A DNA stretch of 64,000 nt from an uncultured Veillonellaceae bacterium. GTDB taxonomy: Bacteria > Bacillota > Negativicutes > Veillonellales > Veillonellaceae. The notes beneath the pieces were generated by a model. The model was not told the origin of the DNA. It did not search any database and saw nothing but the letters and a program-made list of their open reading frames with translations. This document shows, one piece after another, positions 26,513-34,675 of this stretch (position 1 is the stretch's first letter; each line of letters opens with the position of its first letter). Position numbers and translations under genes: made by a program. The DNA lies in assembly GCA_945867815.1 (NCBI GenBank), contig CAMBIX010000001.1:62001-126000 (forward strand), in the 5' to 3' direction.

Positions 26513-27065
26513 CTGGATGCGGCAGAGCCGGATGGATATCCTGAAGTATTTGCCGCATTTCTTATCGAAAGACCCGATGTTCCGCCGGGCGGCAGAAACC
26601 TGCAATGAGGAGCATGACCGCCTGCGCCTGGCTCTGCAGGATCTGGCGGACAACTTCTTCGTGAACACCGCCACCTGGGCGCTGCCGCTCTATGAATCGT
26701 TCCTGGGCATCAAGCCCAGTGATGGAGATAGTGACGAGTTCCGCAGGCAGCGGATCCTTTTCAAGCTGCAGCACGTGGATGTATCTACGAAGGATTTCAT
26801 GAACTCTATCATCAATCTCTACAGTGCCGGCCATATCGAGGAAGTCAATGAGGAGTATTACTTCAAGGTGTACTGCATCATGAACGACAAAGATACCACG
26901 ACCTTGCAGAAGCTCATCACGCAGCTCAACATCTACAAGCCGGCCCATCTGGGATACGCCATCTACCTGGGTTATTCCTGGAATGGCAAGATTCACTGGA
27001 ACGGAGAAGCCACCTTCTCGACGGCAACCATCGTATCCCAAAAAGGAGTGATGACAAATGGATGA
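26499..27065 (+). CDS. DUF2313 tail protein (XkdU/YmfQ-like)
   Basis: A 188-residue DUF2313 protein, which links baseplate J to the fibres: MDILKYLPHFLSKDPMFR at the N-terminus, LYESFLGIKPSDGDSDEFRR and a C-terminal IYKPAHLGYAIYLGY. TTG 26499 overlaps baseplate J; ATG 26517 is the alternative. Confidence 0.85.
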   Translation: MSANDWMRQSRMDILKYLPHFLSKDPMFRRAAETCNEEHDRLRLALQDLADNFFVNTATWALPLYESFLGIKPSDGDSDEFRRQRILFKLQHVDVSTKDFMNSIINLYSAGHIEEVNEEYYFKVYCIMNDKDTTTLQKLITQLNIYKPAHLGYAIYLGYSWNGKIHWNGEATFSTATIVSQKGVMTNG

Positions 27066-28128
27066 TTACAGCAAAGAGAAATGGTCTGCCGACTTCCCGG
27101 ACCGTGCCGGACAGGAAGTCCGGCCCACAGAAGCTGTGGAGAATACGCTGGATTATGACGTGCTTTTCCCTCAATATCTTTCAGAAGACCCGGTCGTCTT
27201 CAATCAGCAGAACAAGACCGTGTCCCAGCTGGTCAGTAATGATGCCCGGCTCTATGAGCGGATTTCCGCTACGGCAGCCGACATCAATGCCCATCTAACC
27301 GATGCCAAGGCCCATGCCAGCGGCATCAGCGGCAATGCGGCCAGTGCGTCGAAGCTGCAGACGGGGCGGAAGATTCACCGGGTTGTCTTTGATGGCACGA
27401 AGGATATCACCCTGCCAGATTTCAGCGGTTGCGGCGAAAAGACGGCAGGCCAGAGCGGCATGGTCCCGTCACCTTCAGCCGGGAAGCTGAATACCGTCCT
27501 GCACAGCAATGGCAGCTGGGGCAAGGTCACCTACGCCGATATGGACGAGGAAGCCGTGGCTAAGATTCAGGCCTGTCCGTTCCCTGTCAATGCCATCTAT
27601 ATTTCCGCAGACGGGAAGAATCCGGCAACGTACTGGCCGGGTACGACCTGGGTGGCCTTTGCCATGGGCCGCTGCCTGATTGGTGCCGGTACGGCTGACA
27701 GCGGGATTATGTATAAAGCCGGCGATAAACTGGGTGAAGAAAAACATACCATCGTTCCAAGTGAAATGCCTATACATGGTCATACGGGAACTACGGCCAA
27801 AGCTGGTGGGCACAATCATAACCGGGGAGACATGGAAATTTGGGGGAACTTTGGTGCCGATGACGCTGTTCGCGGCCAACAAGGGCTTCCAGCACCTGGT
27901 GGCTCTTTTTACTCAGGTGGGCTTGCTCGATATGACGCGAAATCGGGCTATGATGGAGATGAAGACGGCGTGGTTGTTGAATTCAGAGCTTCCCGTACTT
28001 GGAGCGGCAACACATCTTGGAATGGCGACCATAGTCATGGCTTTACAACGAATAATGCTGGTGGCAATCAGGCACATAACAATATGCAGCCGTCGCTGGT
28101 GGTCTACATGTTCCAGCGTACCGGTTAG
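27058..28128 (+). CDS. Tail fibre/baseplate collar protein
   Basis: A 356-residue fibre. The N-terminal ~130 residues attach to the baseplate and include DARLYERISATAADINAHL. A short repeat region (SGNAASASKLQTGRKIHRV) follows. The C-terminal Gly/His-rich collar domain contains WPGTTWVAFAMGRCLIGAG, HIVPSEMPIHGHTG-like and HNNMQPSLVVYMFQRT, as in many prophage receptor-binding fibres. ATG 27058 overlaps the DUF2313 gene. Confidence 0.88.
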   Translation: MDDYSKEKWSADFPDRAGQEVRPTEAVENTLDYDVLFPQYLSEDPVVFNQQNKTVSQLVSNDARLYERISATAADINAHLTDAKAHASGISGNAASASKLQTGRKIHRVVFDGTKDITLPDFSGCGEKTAGQSGMVPSPSAGKLNTVLHSNGSWGKVTYADMDEEAVAKIQACPFPVNAIYISADGKNPATYWPGTTWVAFAMGRCLIGAGTADSGIMYKAGDKLGEEKHTIVPSEMPIHGHTGTTAKAGGHNHNRGDMEIWGNFGADDAVRGQQGLPAPGGSFYSGGLARYDAKSGYDGDEDGVVVEFRASRTWSGNTSWNGDHSHGFTTNNAGGNQAHNNMQPSLVVYMFQRTG

Positions 28129-28139
28129 GAGGTGAACTT

Positions 28140-28412
28140 ATGGTCGAATGGATGCAAGTCGCAGGCTCCCTGGTCTCCGTCCTGATGCTCTGCGGTATCA
28201 TCTTTAACTTCAGCGTCATCAAGCCGCTCAATGAATCGGTACGGGGTCTTCGGGACTGCATCGTTGAACTGCGCCGGCAGCTGACGGATACGGAAGCGAA
28301 GCGGCAGAAGATGGCTGAGCGGTTGTCCCGTGTGGAAGAGTCGGCAGAGCATGCCCATCACCGACTGGATGTGATGGAGCAGCGCCAGCATGAACAGGGG
28401 GGAGGGAGATGA
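28140..28412 (+). CDS. Small membrane-anchored coiled-coil protein
   Basis: 90 residues: one N-terminal transmembrane helix (VAGSLVSVLMLCGIIFNFSV) then a long charged coiled coil (LRDCIVELRRQL to HHRLDVMEQ). It resembles XhlA-type hemolysin/holin partners with the order reversed, or DUF7365-like phage proteins. Placed among fibre genes, so its role in lysis or adsorption is uncertain. AGGAGGTGAACTT precedes the ATG. Confidence 0.65.
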   Translation: MVEWMQVAGSLVSVLMLCGIIFNFSVIKPLNESVRGLRDCIVELRRQLTDTEAKRQKMAERLSRVEESAEHAHHRLDVMEQRQHEQGGGR

Positions 28413-28774
28413 GCTTTTTTGTACTAAGAAATCGGATTCACTTAACGCGAGGTGATTCGGCAGAAATCAATCTGACTATCCGGGACCGGGTGACGGGCAG
28501 TGTCTTTATCTTGGGAGAAGGCGACCGCCTGACCTTTACACTGAAGCGCTTCATCACGGATAAGGAACCCGTCCTCACGAAAACACTGGGACAAGGCATC
28601 CGGCAGGAACAGGAACGATATGTACTCCATTTCCGGCCGGAGGATACACAGTCGCTGGCCTGCGGCCGTTACGTTTATGAGATGAAGCTCATGCGGAAGA
28701 ACGGTTATACCGATACCTTCATCCCGGCCAGAGACTTTTTCCTGGAAAGGAGTGTGATGGGGCATGGCACATGA
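28409..28774 (+). CDS. Fibre-associated protein, BppU-N-like
   Basis: A 121-residue β-rich protein: RIHLTRGDSAEINLTIRD, LTFTLKRFITDKEPVLTK and YVYEMKLMRKNGYTDTFIP resemble the N-terminal domain of baseplate upper proteins (BppU type), which anchors receptor-binding proteins. It overlaps both neighbours; exact role inferred. Confidence 0.6.
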   Translation: MSFFVLRNRIHLTRGDSAEINLTIRDRVTGSVFILGEGDRLTFTLKRFITDKEPVLTKTLGQGIRQEQERYVLHFRPEDTQSLACGRYVYEMKLMRKNGYTDTFIPARDFFLERSVMGHGT

Positions 28775-28976
28775 ACGGAATACCCTGGTCGGCATCCTTT
28801 CCATGCCGCAGGCACCCTCTTCTGCCTTTCAGGAAAAATGTATCATTCCAGAAGCTCGGGAACAGATCATCATGGCAGACGGCGGGTATACCGCCCTTTT
28901 CAAAGTGACGGTAGCTGCCATCCCGTCGAACTATGGCAGAATCAGCTTTAATGGCTATGAGTTGAAAGTCGAGTAA
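28764..28976 (+). CDS. Small fibre-region protein
   Basis: 70 residues (MAHERNTLVGILSMPQAPSS to ISFNGYELKVE). Not recognised. Its start overlaps the previous stop and it is in line with the fibre genes, so it is probably a small structural or attachment component. Confidence 0.6.
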   Translation: MAHERNTLVGILSMPQAPSSAFQEKCIIPEAREQIIMADGGYTALFKVTVAAIPSNYGRISFNGYELKVE

Positions 28977-28989
28977 AGGAGCAATCAAT

Positions 28990-29496
28990 ATGGCGAAAAA
29001 CGTAAAGATCAATTCGGTTGTGTATGCGGAAGTGCCGCAGGTTTCCATCCCTTTGGCAGAAGGGCAGGGGACAGCTGTCTTTTATGATACGACTGGGGCC
29101 ACGGCGGCATCGGGCGATATCCTGACCGGGAAATCCGCTTTTATCGGGAACGGCTTCGTCGCGGGTTCCATGCCCAATAACGGAGCCGTCAGCGGCAGTA
29201 TCAGCAAGGCCGATGGCACGTATACCATCCCTGCCGGGTTCCATAACGGCAAAGGGGCAGTCCGCATCAGCAGTGAGGAACAGGCCAAACTGGTCAGCGG
29301 GAATATCAAGGCCGGTGTGACCGTTCTCGGCGTGTCCGGCAAATCCAGTGTCGTCGATACGGGCGATGCCACAGCGGCAGCCGGCACCATCATCAGCGGC
29401 AAGACGGCCTACGTCAATGGCACCAAAGTGACCGGGAGCCTGACAACCGTGACCGTATCCCAGGACAGCCTGACCAAGGTGCTGACCATCGAGTAA
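28990..29496 (+). CDS. Tail fibre-like repeat protein
   Basis: 168 residues with an N-terminal module (VKINSVVYAEVPQVSIPL) shared with the next gene (VKMAGNSYSGVPSVLIPL). Two copies of a ~29-residue repeat follow the pattern DTxxATAAxGxIxxGKxAxxxGxxVxGS (residues ~35-63 and ~118-146). Such GK-A-NG-V-GS repeats are common in prophage fibres. The ATG follows AAAGGAGCAATCAAT. Confidence 0.7.
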   Translation: MAKNVKINSVVYAEVPQVSIPLAEGQGTAVFYDTTGATAASGDILTGKSAFIGNGFVAGSMPNNGAVSGSISKADGTYTIPAGFHNGKGAVRISSEEQAKLVSGNIKAGVTVLGVSGKSSVVDTGDATAAAGTIISGKTAYVNGTKVTGSLTTVTVSQDSLTKVLTIE

Positions 29497-29508
29497 AGGG
29501 GTGATGAC

Positions 29509-30675
29509 ATGAAGGTAGATGTGAAAATGGCCGGGAACAGCTACAGTGGGGTACCGTCCGTCCTGATTCCGCTGAAAAGCGGCGGGAAGGCCCGTTTCTG
29601 CGAAGTGTCGGATACGACGGCGAAAGCCTCCGATGTGGCCCAGGGCAAGACCTTCTATGATGCAGACGGGAACTATACAGAAGGAACCCGTACGGGAAGC
29701 GGCGGCACAGCGGCAGAAGCGGCACCATACAGAGTCACCATCCAACAGGTGCCGCATCAGACTATCGAGGTAACTTTTACGCCACAAGTTACGGGAAACC
29801 TGACGGGATTCAAGAAGTCGGGAAGCCAGTCTGCCGAACTCACGAGCGAGGCCAATCTGGCCCTTTCCTATGCCTTTGATGCAGAAGTCATAGCCGACTC
29901 TGGCTGGATTAAAGGCAATCCAACCATTTCTGGGGCTTTGAAGAACGGCCTGATTTGCGGGGACGTAGTTATCAGTGCCACAGAGGCAATAGAAGATGCA
30001 TCCGGACTCAGGATGCCCGTCGGATATATTCCCCTTTATTTATCCGATGGCCGCTTGTACATGGACAAGGACTTGCAGGGAAAATTCAATAATAAATCCT
30101 TGGTCAAAGATGGCGCTAAACTGTTCATCGTTGATATTACAAAAAATACAACGAGCATGAACGGTATGTTCAATCCATCTAACGTAAGTTTTGCTGAGGG
30201 AACCCTGGCGGAATCTGTCATTGATTTCAGCAATGTGGAAAAAGGGGCGATTACTGATCTGGGAATGGCCTTTGCGGGAAATCAGAAGCTGGAATCCCTG
30301 GATTTGAGCGGCTTTGGCAATGTGACAGCCATGTACAGCATGTGCGCCTTTTGTTCGAGCTTGAAATGTGTCTATATCGATACATTATCCAACAGCAAGA
30401 ATAAAACTATCAATACCTATCACATGTTTGCTCCCTGCAGCAACTTAGAATATCTCATCATTGATAATGTGAATGTGGATTTTGTCATGCAGGATGCCGC
30501 CGATGCAGACAAAGGGGTGCTCGCATCGGCAAAAATCCTGGTTCCCAGAGCTGCTTTGGATGCATATAAGGCAGACAGCCACTGGAAATCAGCAGCTGAC
30601 CGCATCCTGCCCATGGAGGATTTCAATATCGTCCGCAAGGATGGCAGGGTGACCGTCACACCGAAGGCGGTGTAA
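29509..30675 (+). CDS. Putative receptor-binding protein with BspA-type leucine-rich region
   Basis: 388 residues. The N-terminal module (~1-70) is shared with the preceding gene and is probably the attachment domain. The middle is β-rich. Residues ~230-345 look like BspA-type leucine-rich repeats (LGMAFAGNQKLESLDLSGFG, MYSMCAFCSSLKCVYI, TYHMFAPCSNLEYLII). BspA-like repeats mediate surface adhesion, so this is a good candidate for host recognition. Codon use shifts towards A+T after ~30000, consistent with exchange of the binding domain. Confidence 0.7.
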   Translation: MKVDVKMAGNSYSGVPSVLIPLKSGGKARFCEVSDTTAKASDVAQGKTFYDADGNYTEGTRTGSGGTAAEAAPYRVTIQQVPHQTIEVTFTPQVTGNLTGFKKSGSQSAELTSEANLALSYAFDAEVIADSGWIKGNPTISGALKNGLICGDVVISATEAIEDASGLRMPVGYIPLYLSDGRLYMDKDLQGKFNNKSLVKDGAKLFIVDITKNTTSMNGMFNPSNVSFAEGTLAESVIDFSNVEKGAITDLGMAFAGNQKLESLDLSGFGNVTAMYSMCAFCSSLKCVYIDTLSNSKNKTINTYHMFAPCSNLEYLIIDNVNVDFVMQDAADADKGVLASAKILVPRAALDAYKADSHWKSAADRILPMEDFNIVRKDGRVTVTPKAV

Positions 30676-30678
30676 GGC

Positions 30679-30858
30679 ATGTTTGAGAAAGTGAATATCC
30701 CCGACTGTATCGTCATCATCGGGCTGGTCACAGCACTGATCCTGGCGATTTTTTATGCCTTGAACGAACTGGCTATGTCCATTGCGTCAGGGCTTCTCGG
30801 TTACATTGGCGGCACCGTGAAGTCCGCCGTTCATCAGAAAGGAGAAGAAAAACCATGA
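30679..30858 (+). CDS. Small holin-like membrane protein
   Basis: 59 residues: CIVIIGLVTALILAIFYAL (first membrane helix), then MSIASGLLGYIGGTV (second hydrophobic segment) and a charged tail HQKGEEKP. Its position directly before the amidase with an ATGA overlap fits a class II holin. No strong family match; the call rests on topology and context. Confidence 0.65.
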   Translation: MFEKVNIPDCIVIIGLVTALILAIFYALNELAMSIASGLLGYIGGTVKSAVHQKGEEKP

Positions 30859-31412
30859 AAGTATTCCTGAATCCCGGTCATGCGCCGGGCGGCCATCCCG
30901 ACCCGGGAGCCGTCAATAGTGAAAGCGGTCTGCGTGAGTGCGATGTCGCTTTGGCAGTCGGTCAATCTGCGGAAAATTACCTGAATGCGGCAGGAGTAGC
31001 AACAGAACTGCTCCAGTCTGACAGCCTGGAGGAAATCTGCGAGGCCGCCAATGCCAGTGATGCCGACATCTTCGTGTCCATCCACTGCAATGCCGCTGAA
31101 GCCGAAGAAGCCAACGGCACGGAAACCTGGGCCTGTGCTGGCAGTTACCGTGGCAGCATGCTGGCGAGCTGCATCCAGAACCAGATTGTCGATGCCCTGG
31201 ATACGACAGACCGGGGCGTGAAGATTGCCACGCCCGGCGTCAACGGCCTGTATGTCCTCACAAACACCGGCATGCCCGCTGTCCTGGTCGAACTGGCCTT
31301 CATCACCAATCCTGGCGATGAAGAAATCCTGGCCAATGCCCAGGATGCCCTGGCCAGAGCCGTGGCACGGGGCATCACCGATTATGAACAGCTGATTCTA
31401 GGAGGTAAATGA
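30855..31412 (+). CDS. N-acetylmuramoyl-L-alanine amidase (endolysin)
   Basis: A 185-residue Amidase_3 zinc enzyme cutting the MurNAc-L-Ala bond. Zinc ligands are in FLNPGHAPG (His), RECDVALAV (Glu) and VSIHCNAA (His); the catalytic Glu is in VLVELAFITNPGDE. There is no signal peptide, so release probably relies on the upstream holin-like protein. Confidence 0.93.
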   Translation: MKVFLNPGHAPGGHPDPGAVNSESGLRECDVALAVGQSAENYLNAAGVATELLQSDSLEEICEAANASDADIFVSIHCNAAEAEEANGTETWACAGSYRGSMLASCIQNQIVDALDTTDRGVKIATPGVNGLYVLTNTGMPAVLVELAFITNPGDEEILANAQDALARAVARGITDYEQLILGGK

Positions 31413-31414
31413 CT

Positions 31415-31681
31415 ATGAACCATGAAGAAATCAGGAAAGCTGTCGCCGATGCTGTCGTAGGCTTTGCCAGGAGCGAAGCCGAAGCAGCCATCAAGTCCAT
31501 CGACCTGGATGACGTCCAGACGATGGTGGAAGCCCAGATGAAGAACCTCACAGACCCGCTGGAAGCCGAAATCCAGACCACCACCAGCTGGTGGGTGAAG
31601 ATTCGGAACAGGCTGTATATCACCTTGATGCAGCAGGCGGTCAAAGCCATCGTGGTTGATGTAAAACAGAAGATTGCATGA
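31415..31681 (+). CDS. Small late protein of unknown role
   Basis: 88 residues, helical (EEIRKAVADAVVGFARSEAE), with KIRNRLYITLMQQAVKAIVV near the end. The last gene of the late operon, directly after the amidase and before the terminator; perhaps a lysis accessory. ATG 31415 has AGGAGG nine bases upstream. Confidence 0.6.
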   Translation: MNHEEIRKAVADAVVGFARSEAEAAIKSIDLDDVQTMVEAQMKNLTDPLEAEIQTTTSWWVKIRNRLYITLMQQAVKAIVVDVKQKIA

Positions 31682-31685
31682 AAAG

Positions 31686-31735
31686 AGCCGGTACGGGACA
31701 TCGGGAGGGATGTTCTGTACCGGCTTTTTATTTTT
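31686..31735 (+). terminator. Strong terminator at the end of the late operon
   Basis: AGCCGGTAC (31686-31694) pairs with GTACCGGCT (31717-31725), followed by TTTTTATTTTT. It marks the end of the phage structural unit. Confidence 0.88.
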
Positions 31736-31744
31736 AGATTGGAT

Positions 31745-31802
31745 TTGCTATTTGGTGAATAGCATGGTATAGTTAGACTAAATTTAGTCTAACTGTAGGA
31801 GG
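31745..31802 (+). promoter_or_regulatory. Promoter with 24-bp palindromic operator for the R-M operon
   Basis: TTGCTA (31745-31750), 17-base spacer, TATAGT (31768-31773). A perfect 24-bp palindrome with half-site AGTTAGACTAAA spans 31771-31794, covering the end of the -10 and the start point. AGGAGG at 31797-31802 serves the next ATG. A dimeric repressor bound here would block transcription; the AbrB-like protein encoded first in the operon is the obvious candidate. Confidence 0.75.
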
Positions 31803-31808
31803 ATGTTG

Positions 31809-31991
31809 ATGGACGACTCAGCAATATATCTTGACACATATATTTTACAAAAGGATATGCGAATAAGATTGCCAAAGGCAATCTTATCAAATCTTCATGC
31901 AGAAAAAGGGGTGACACTTTTTGATATATATTATTATAAAGAAAGGCAAGAACTAATTTTAAAAATTCATAAGGGAGAAGAAAAACAGTGA
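31809..31991 (+). CDS. AbrB/SpoVT-type small regulator
   Basis: 60 residues with the swapped-hairpin AbrB pattern: MRIRLPKAILSNLHAEKGVT, then LFDIYYYKERQELILKI. Such proteins bind DNA as dimers. It is the first gene of the methylase operon behind a palindromic operator, so it may act like the controller protein of other R-M systems (inference). ATG 31809 is six bases after AGGAGG; its stop overlaps the methylase GTG. Confidence 0.65.
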   Translation: MDDSAIYLDTYILQKDMRIRLPKAILSNLHAEKGVTLFDIYYYKERQELILKIHKGEEKQ

Positions 31992-33100
31992 AGAAATATG
32001 GTGTCATAGATTTGTTTTGTGGTTGTGGAGGTATGTCATGGGGCCTTTATAAAAAAGGCTTTAACATTTTAGCAGGATTTGATTGCTGGGATGTTGCATT
32101 ATCCACATACCAGCATAATATGAAAAATGCTAAAGCCCTAAATATCGACCTCACAAATGCAGAGCCGTTAGCACTTCTAAAAGAATTAAATTTAAAAGCA
32201 GAAGATATAGATGTGATTATTGGTGGCCCTCCATGTCAAGGTTTTTCAAAAAATACGCCTGCTTCATGGCGATTTCTTGAAGATCCAAGAAATCAATTAT
32301 ATAAGGCATATCTTAGATTTGTTCATGAAATTAATCCTAAAGTGGTTATTATCGAGAACGTAGCTGAAATTTTCAATGCCTTTAAAGGTGTTGTTCGACA
32401 GGAAATTGTTAACACTTTAGAAAGTTGGGGATATACAGTTTCTGTAAAAATAATAAATATGTCGAAATATGGGATTCCTCAAAAACGTAGGCGATGTTTC
32501 TTTTTCGCATCAAGAACAGGAGTACCCGTTTTTCCAAGTGAACATGAAACCGTACTTTCAGGGTGGGATGCTATATCTGATTTGCCAATAATTGAACAAG
32601 GTGAAGGGTATGATGGTATGCCATACAATTCGCAACCTTTAAATGATTATCAAACACATCTAAGAGCTGGGTCTTCCACCTTATATAATCATATTGCAAA
32701 CATTATGACCCCTAAACAAACTGCTAGAATCGCCTCCATTGGCCCTGGACAAGGGTTAAAAGATATGCCTAAAGAATTACAGGTGAAAGGAGGATACTCT
32801 GGTGCATATGGACGTTTGGACTATACTTCAGTAGCCCCGACAATAACTAGATGGGTGTTTCATATTGGTTCTGGACGTTTTTCTCATCCAAGAGAAATAC
32901 GAAGTTTGACAATGAGAGAAGCCGCTAGAATTCAATCATTTTCCGATGATTTTCATTTTTTAGGGAGCCGTAATGAACAGGCGGGACAAATAGGAAATGC
33001 TGTACCGCCTTATTTCATGGAACAATTAGCAGATAATATTATTGATGCTCTTCAAGGTAAGGCAGTAATATATCAACAAGCTGATCTTTTTTCAATCTGA
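31988..33100 (+). CDS. DNA (cytosine-5) methyltransferase of a type II R-M system
   Basis: A 370-residue complete C5-methylase: motif I VIDLFCGCGGMSWGL, motif IV GGPPCQGFSKN, motif VI ENVAEIF, motif VIII IPQKRRRCFFFA, motif X GQIGNAVPPYF. A+T-rich codon use differs from the phage genes, showing separate origin. GTG 31988 overlaps the AbrB-like stop. The 3' end overlaps the convergent gene at 33039 by 62 bases. Confidence 0.93.
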   Translation: MKKYGVIDLFCGCGGMSWGLYKKGFNILAGFDCWDVALSTYQHNMKNAKALNIDLTNAEPLALLKELNLKAEDIDVIIGGPPCQGFSKNTPASWRFLEDPRNQLYKAYLRFVHEINPKVVIIENVAEIFNAFKGVVRQEIVNTLESWGYTVSVKIINMSKYGIPQKRRRCFFFASRTGVPVFPSEHETVLSGWDAISDLPIIEQGEGYDGMPYNSQPLNDYQTHLRAGSSTLYNHIANIMTPKQTARIASIGPGQGLKDMPKELQVKGGYSGAYGRLDYTSVAPTITRWVFHIGSGRFSHPREIRSLTMREAARIQSFSDDFHFLGSRNEQAGQIGNAVPPYFMEQLADNIIDALQGKAVIYQQADLFSI

Positions 33101-33755
33101 CAGGTGTGATATCAAGGACTTGAGTCCTTTTAGGGAGAACGAAACGTTCAAAAAGTTGTGTTTGAGAAGGATACCAACGATACACACACATGTTATCGGA
33201 ATATCGGTATCCCTTTAGTCCATTTTTTTTGGGGCTAGTCCATTGCCAATATAATTCTTCTGGTGAATATTGTTTAATAGATTCTTCGTATATAGCGAAG
33301 CGCCGTTTGTCTTCTGTTTTTAGTAAAACCATTATTCTTTTGTCACTAACATTTTGAGCAACGGCGTCTTCGTTTATTTTTTTATTCCAGTGCTTAATCA
33401 ATGCGGCTCCAATTAGATTTGGATCACTATTTGAATCTAATTTATCGAATCCTAATTCTTTTGCTTTTTTGTATACAGCGGCTCTTTGGATAACAAGTTC
33501 GAATTCACACCCTTCATAAAAAGCCCATTGTAGACTTTTTACGGACCAGCCTCTTCCTGTTTTAGAATCAACCACATCGTATAATTTTTTTGAACGAATA
33601 TTAAAAAGGGGATCAATGCCATCAATGTTGCGAGCATATTCCCATATTGCCTCTACAATAAAGTCCTCTACATCGTCAATAAATGGAATAGCCATGGCCA
33701 CTTTCAACCCATTTTTCATTTTTTTCAATTCTTCATCCGATAAAAAATACTGCAT
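33039..33755 (-). CDS. Probable cognate restriction endonuclease
   Basis: A 238-residue protein of similar A+T-rich composition, tail to tail with the methylase. There is no clear family by eye. A segment LYDVVDSKTGRGWSVKSLQ, followed by EFELVIQRA, could be a degenerate PD-(D/E)XK centre (Asp...S-V-K), and DPNLIGAALIKHW follows. Position beside a solitary methylase strongly suggests a type II endonuclease. The start MQYFLSDEELKK is preceded by AAAGGGTGTTGG. Confidence 0.6.
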   Translation of the reverse strand: MQYFLSDEELKKMKNGLKVAMAIPFIDDVEDFIVEAIWEYARNIDGIDPLFNIRSKKLYDVVDSKTGRGWSVKSLQWAFYEGCEFELVIQRAAVYKKAKELGFDKLDSNSDPNLIGAALIKHWNKKINEDAVAQNVSDKRIMVLLKTEDKRRFAIYEESIKQYSPEELYWQWTSPKKNGLKGYRYSDNMCVYRWYPSQTQLFERFVLPKRTQVLDITPVRLKKDQLVDILLPYLEEHQ

Positions 33756-33776
33756 AATCCAACACCCTTTTCTTTA

Positions 33777-34424
33777 TTAAAATAAATGAAATTCTTTTTT
33801 TGTAAATCCCATGTCCAAAGCCCGGTAAAGAAACCGGGCAGCAATGGAGGAGTAGGGCTTCCACTTTTTACATTTCTTTTCTATGGATGCTCTCGACACA
33901 TCTTCTGTTTTATAAAGCCATTTGTAGCTTTGTAAAAAAGCAACGTCTTCGAATGGCAGGATATCCTGTCTGTCCAGGACGAAAATCAAATACATCTTTG
34001 CAGTCCAAGTACCAATGCCGCGAAGACTGACTAATTCTTTGAGCGTAGCTTCATCTGTCATATCAGGAAACTTCGTAAAATCAAGTTTTCCTGTCAAGAC
34101 GGCTGAAGCTGCGCTTTTTATATAGTTAGCCTTCGCAGTAGAAGTACCGATTGCCTTGATTTCCTCAACGGAGAGCTTTGAAATAGACTCCGGGGTTATC
34201 TGACCAGCACATAATTCTTCAAACCGCCCATAGATTTTGGCTCCGGCTTTTATCGACAGCATCTGCTCGATGATTTCATGGATCAGAAAAGGAAAGGGAT
34301 TATCAGTGTGTGGTTCATAGGTAATCGGGCCAACCATGCTGATGACTTTTGTCAGTCGTTTATCTTTTTTGCATAAATATTGGACAGAAGGGCTGTCTTG
34401 ATTCAAGGTGACGATAGCGGCCAT
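33777..34424 (-). CDS. DNA-3-methyladenine glycosylase II (AlkA-type)
   Basis: About 215 residues of the HhH-GPD superfamily, which removes alkylated bases. Helix-hairpin-helix LVSLRGIGTWTAKMYL is followed by DRQDILPFEDVAFLQS with the catalytic Asp in the EDVAF segment. The start at 34424 has AAGGAGATTCT before it. It is codirectional with the endonuclease gene and close to it, so repair of damaged or modified DNA may be linked to this cargo. Confidence 0.88.
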   Translation of the reverse strand: MAAIVTLNQDSPSVQYLCKKDKRLTKVISMVGPITYEPHTDNPFPFLIHEIIEQMLSIKAGAKIYGRFEELCAGQITPESISKLSVEEIKAIGTSTAKANYIKSAASAVLTGKLDFTKFPDMTDEATLKELVSLRGIGTWTAKMYLIFVLDRQDILPFEDVAFLQSYKWLYKTEDVSRASIEKKCKKWKPYSSIAARFLYRALDMGFTKKEFHLF

Positions 34425-34445
34425 AGAATCTCCTTGTGTACACAC

Positions 34446-34675
34446 CGTCTGTAAATTTTCTAAGCCGTGGTGTGTTTATATTGAGTTTCTTTAATTATAA
34501 CACACTGAAACGACAGCTACTATAGGTACAGCACAGCCGTACTTATTATTTAGTACGAGTAATGAAAAATCGGATGCTCATCACGGGCATCCCTATTTTT
34601 TTGCCATCAAAGTACTTAACGATAGCTGTTCTGTCCTATTACTCCTAAAAGCTAAATTTTCAGGAGGTGTCCTCG
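34446..34675. promoter_or_regulatory. Divergent intergenic region, probable left edge of transposon
   Basis: 230 bases between two divergent genes. It holds a CGTACT/AGTACG stem-loop near 34531-34555, a GGATGC/GCATCC hairpin followed by T-rich sequence near 34573-34600, and AGGAGG at about 34662 for the next gene. The composition changes from A+T-rich cargo to G+C-rich transposon genes here. No terminal repeat could be paired with the right side. Confidence 0.4.

Noticed and set aside
27058-30675. Diversity-generating retroelement acting on fibre genes
   Set aside because: No reverse transcriptase and no template/variable repeat pair seen near the fibres.
31409-31681. ATG at 31409 as start of the last late gene
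   Set aside because: Only three bases separate it from AGGAGG; ATG 31415 has proper spacing.
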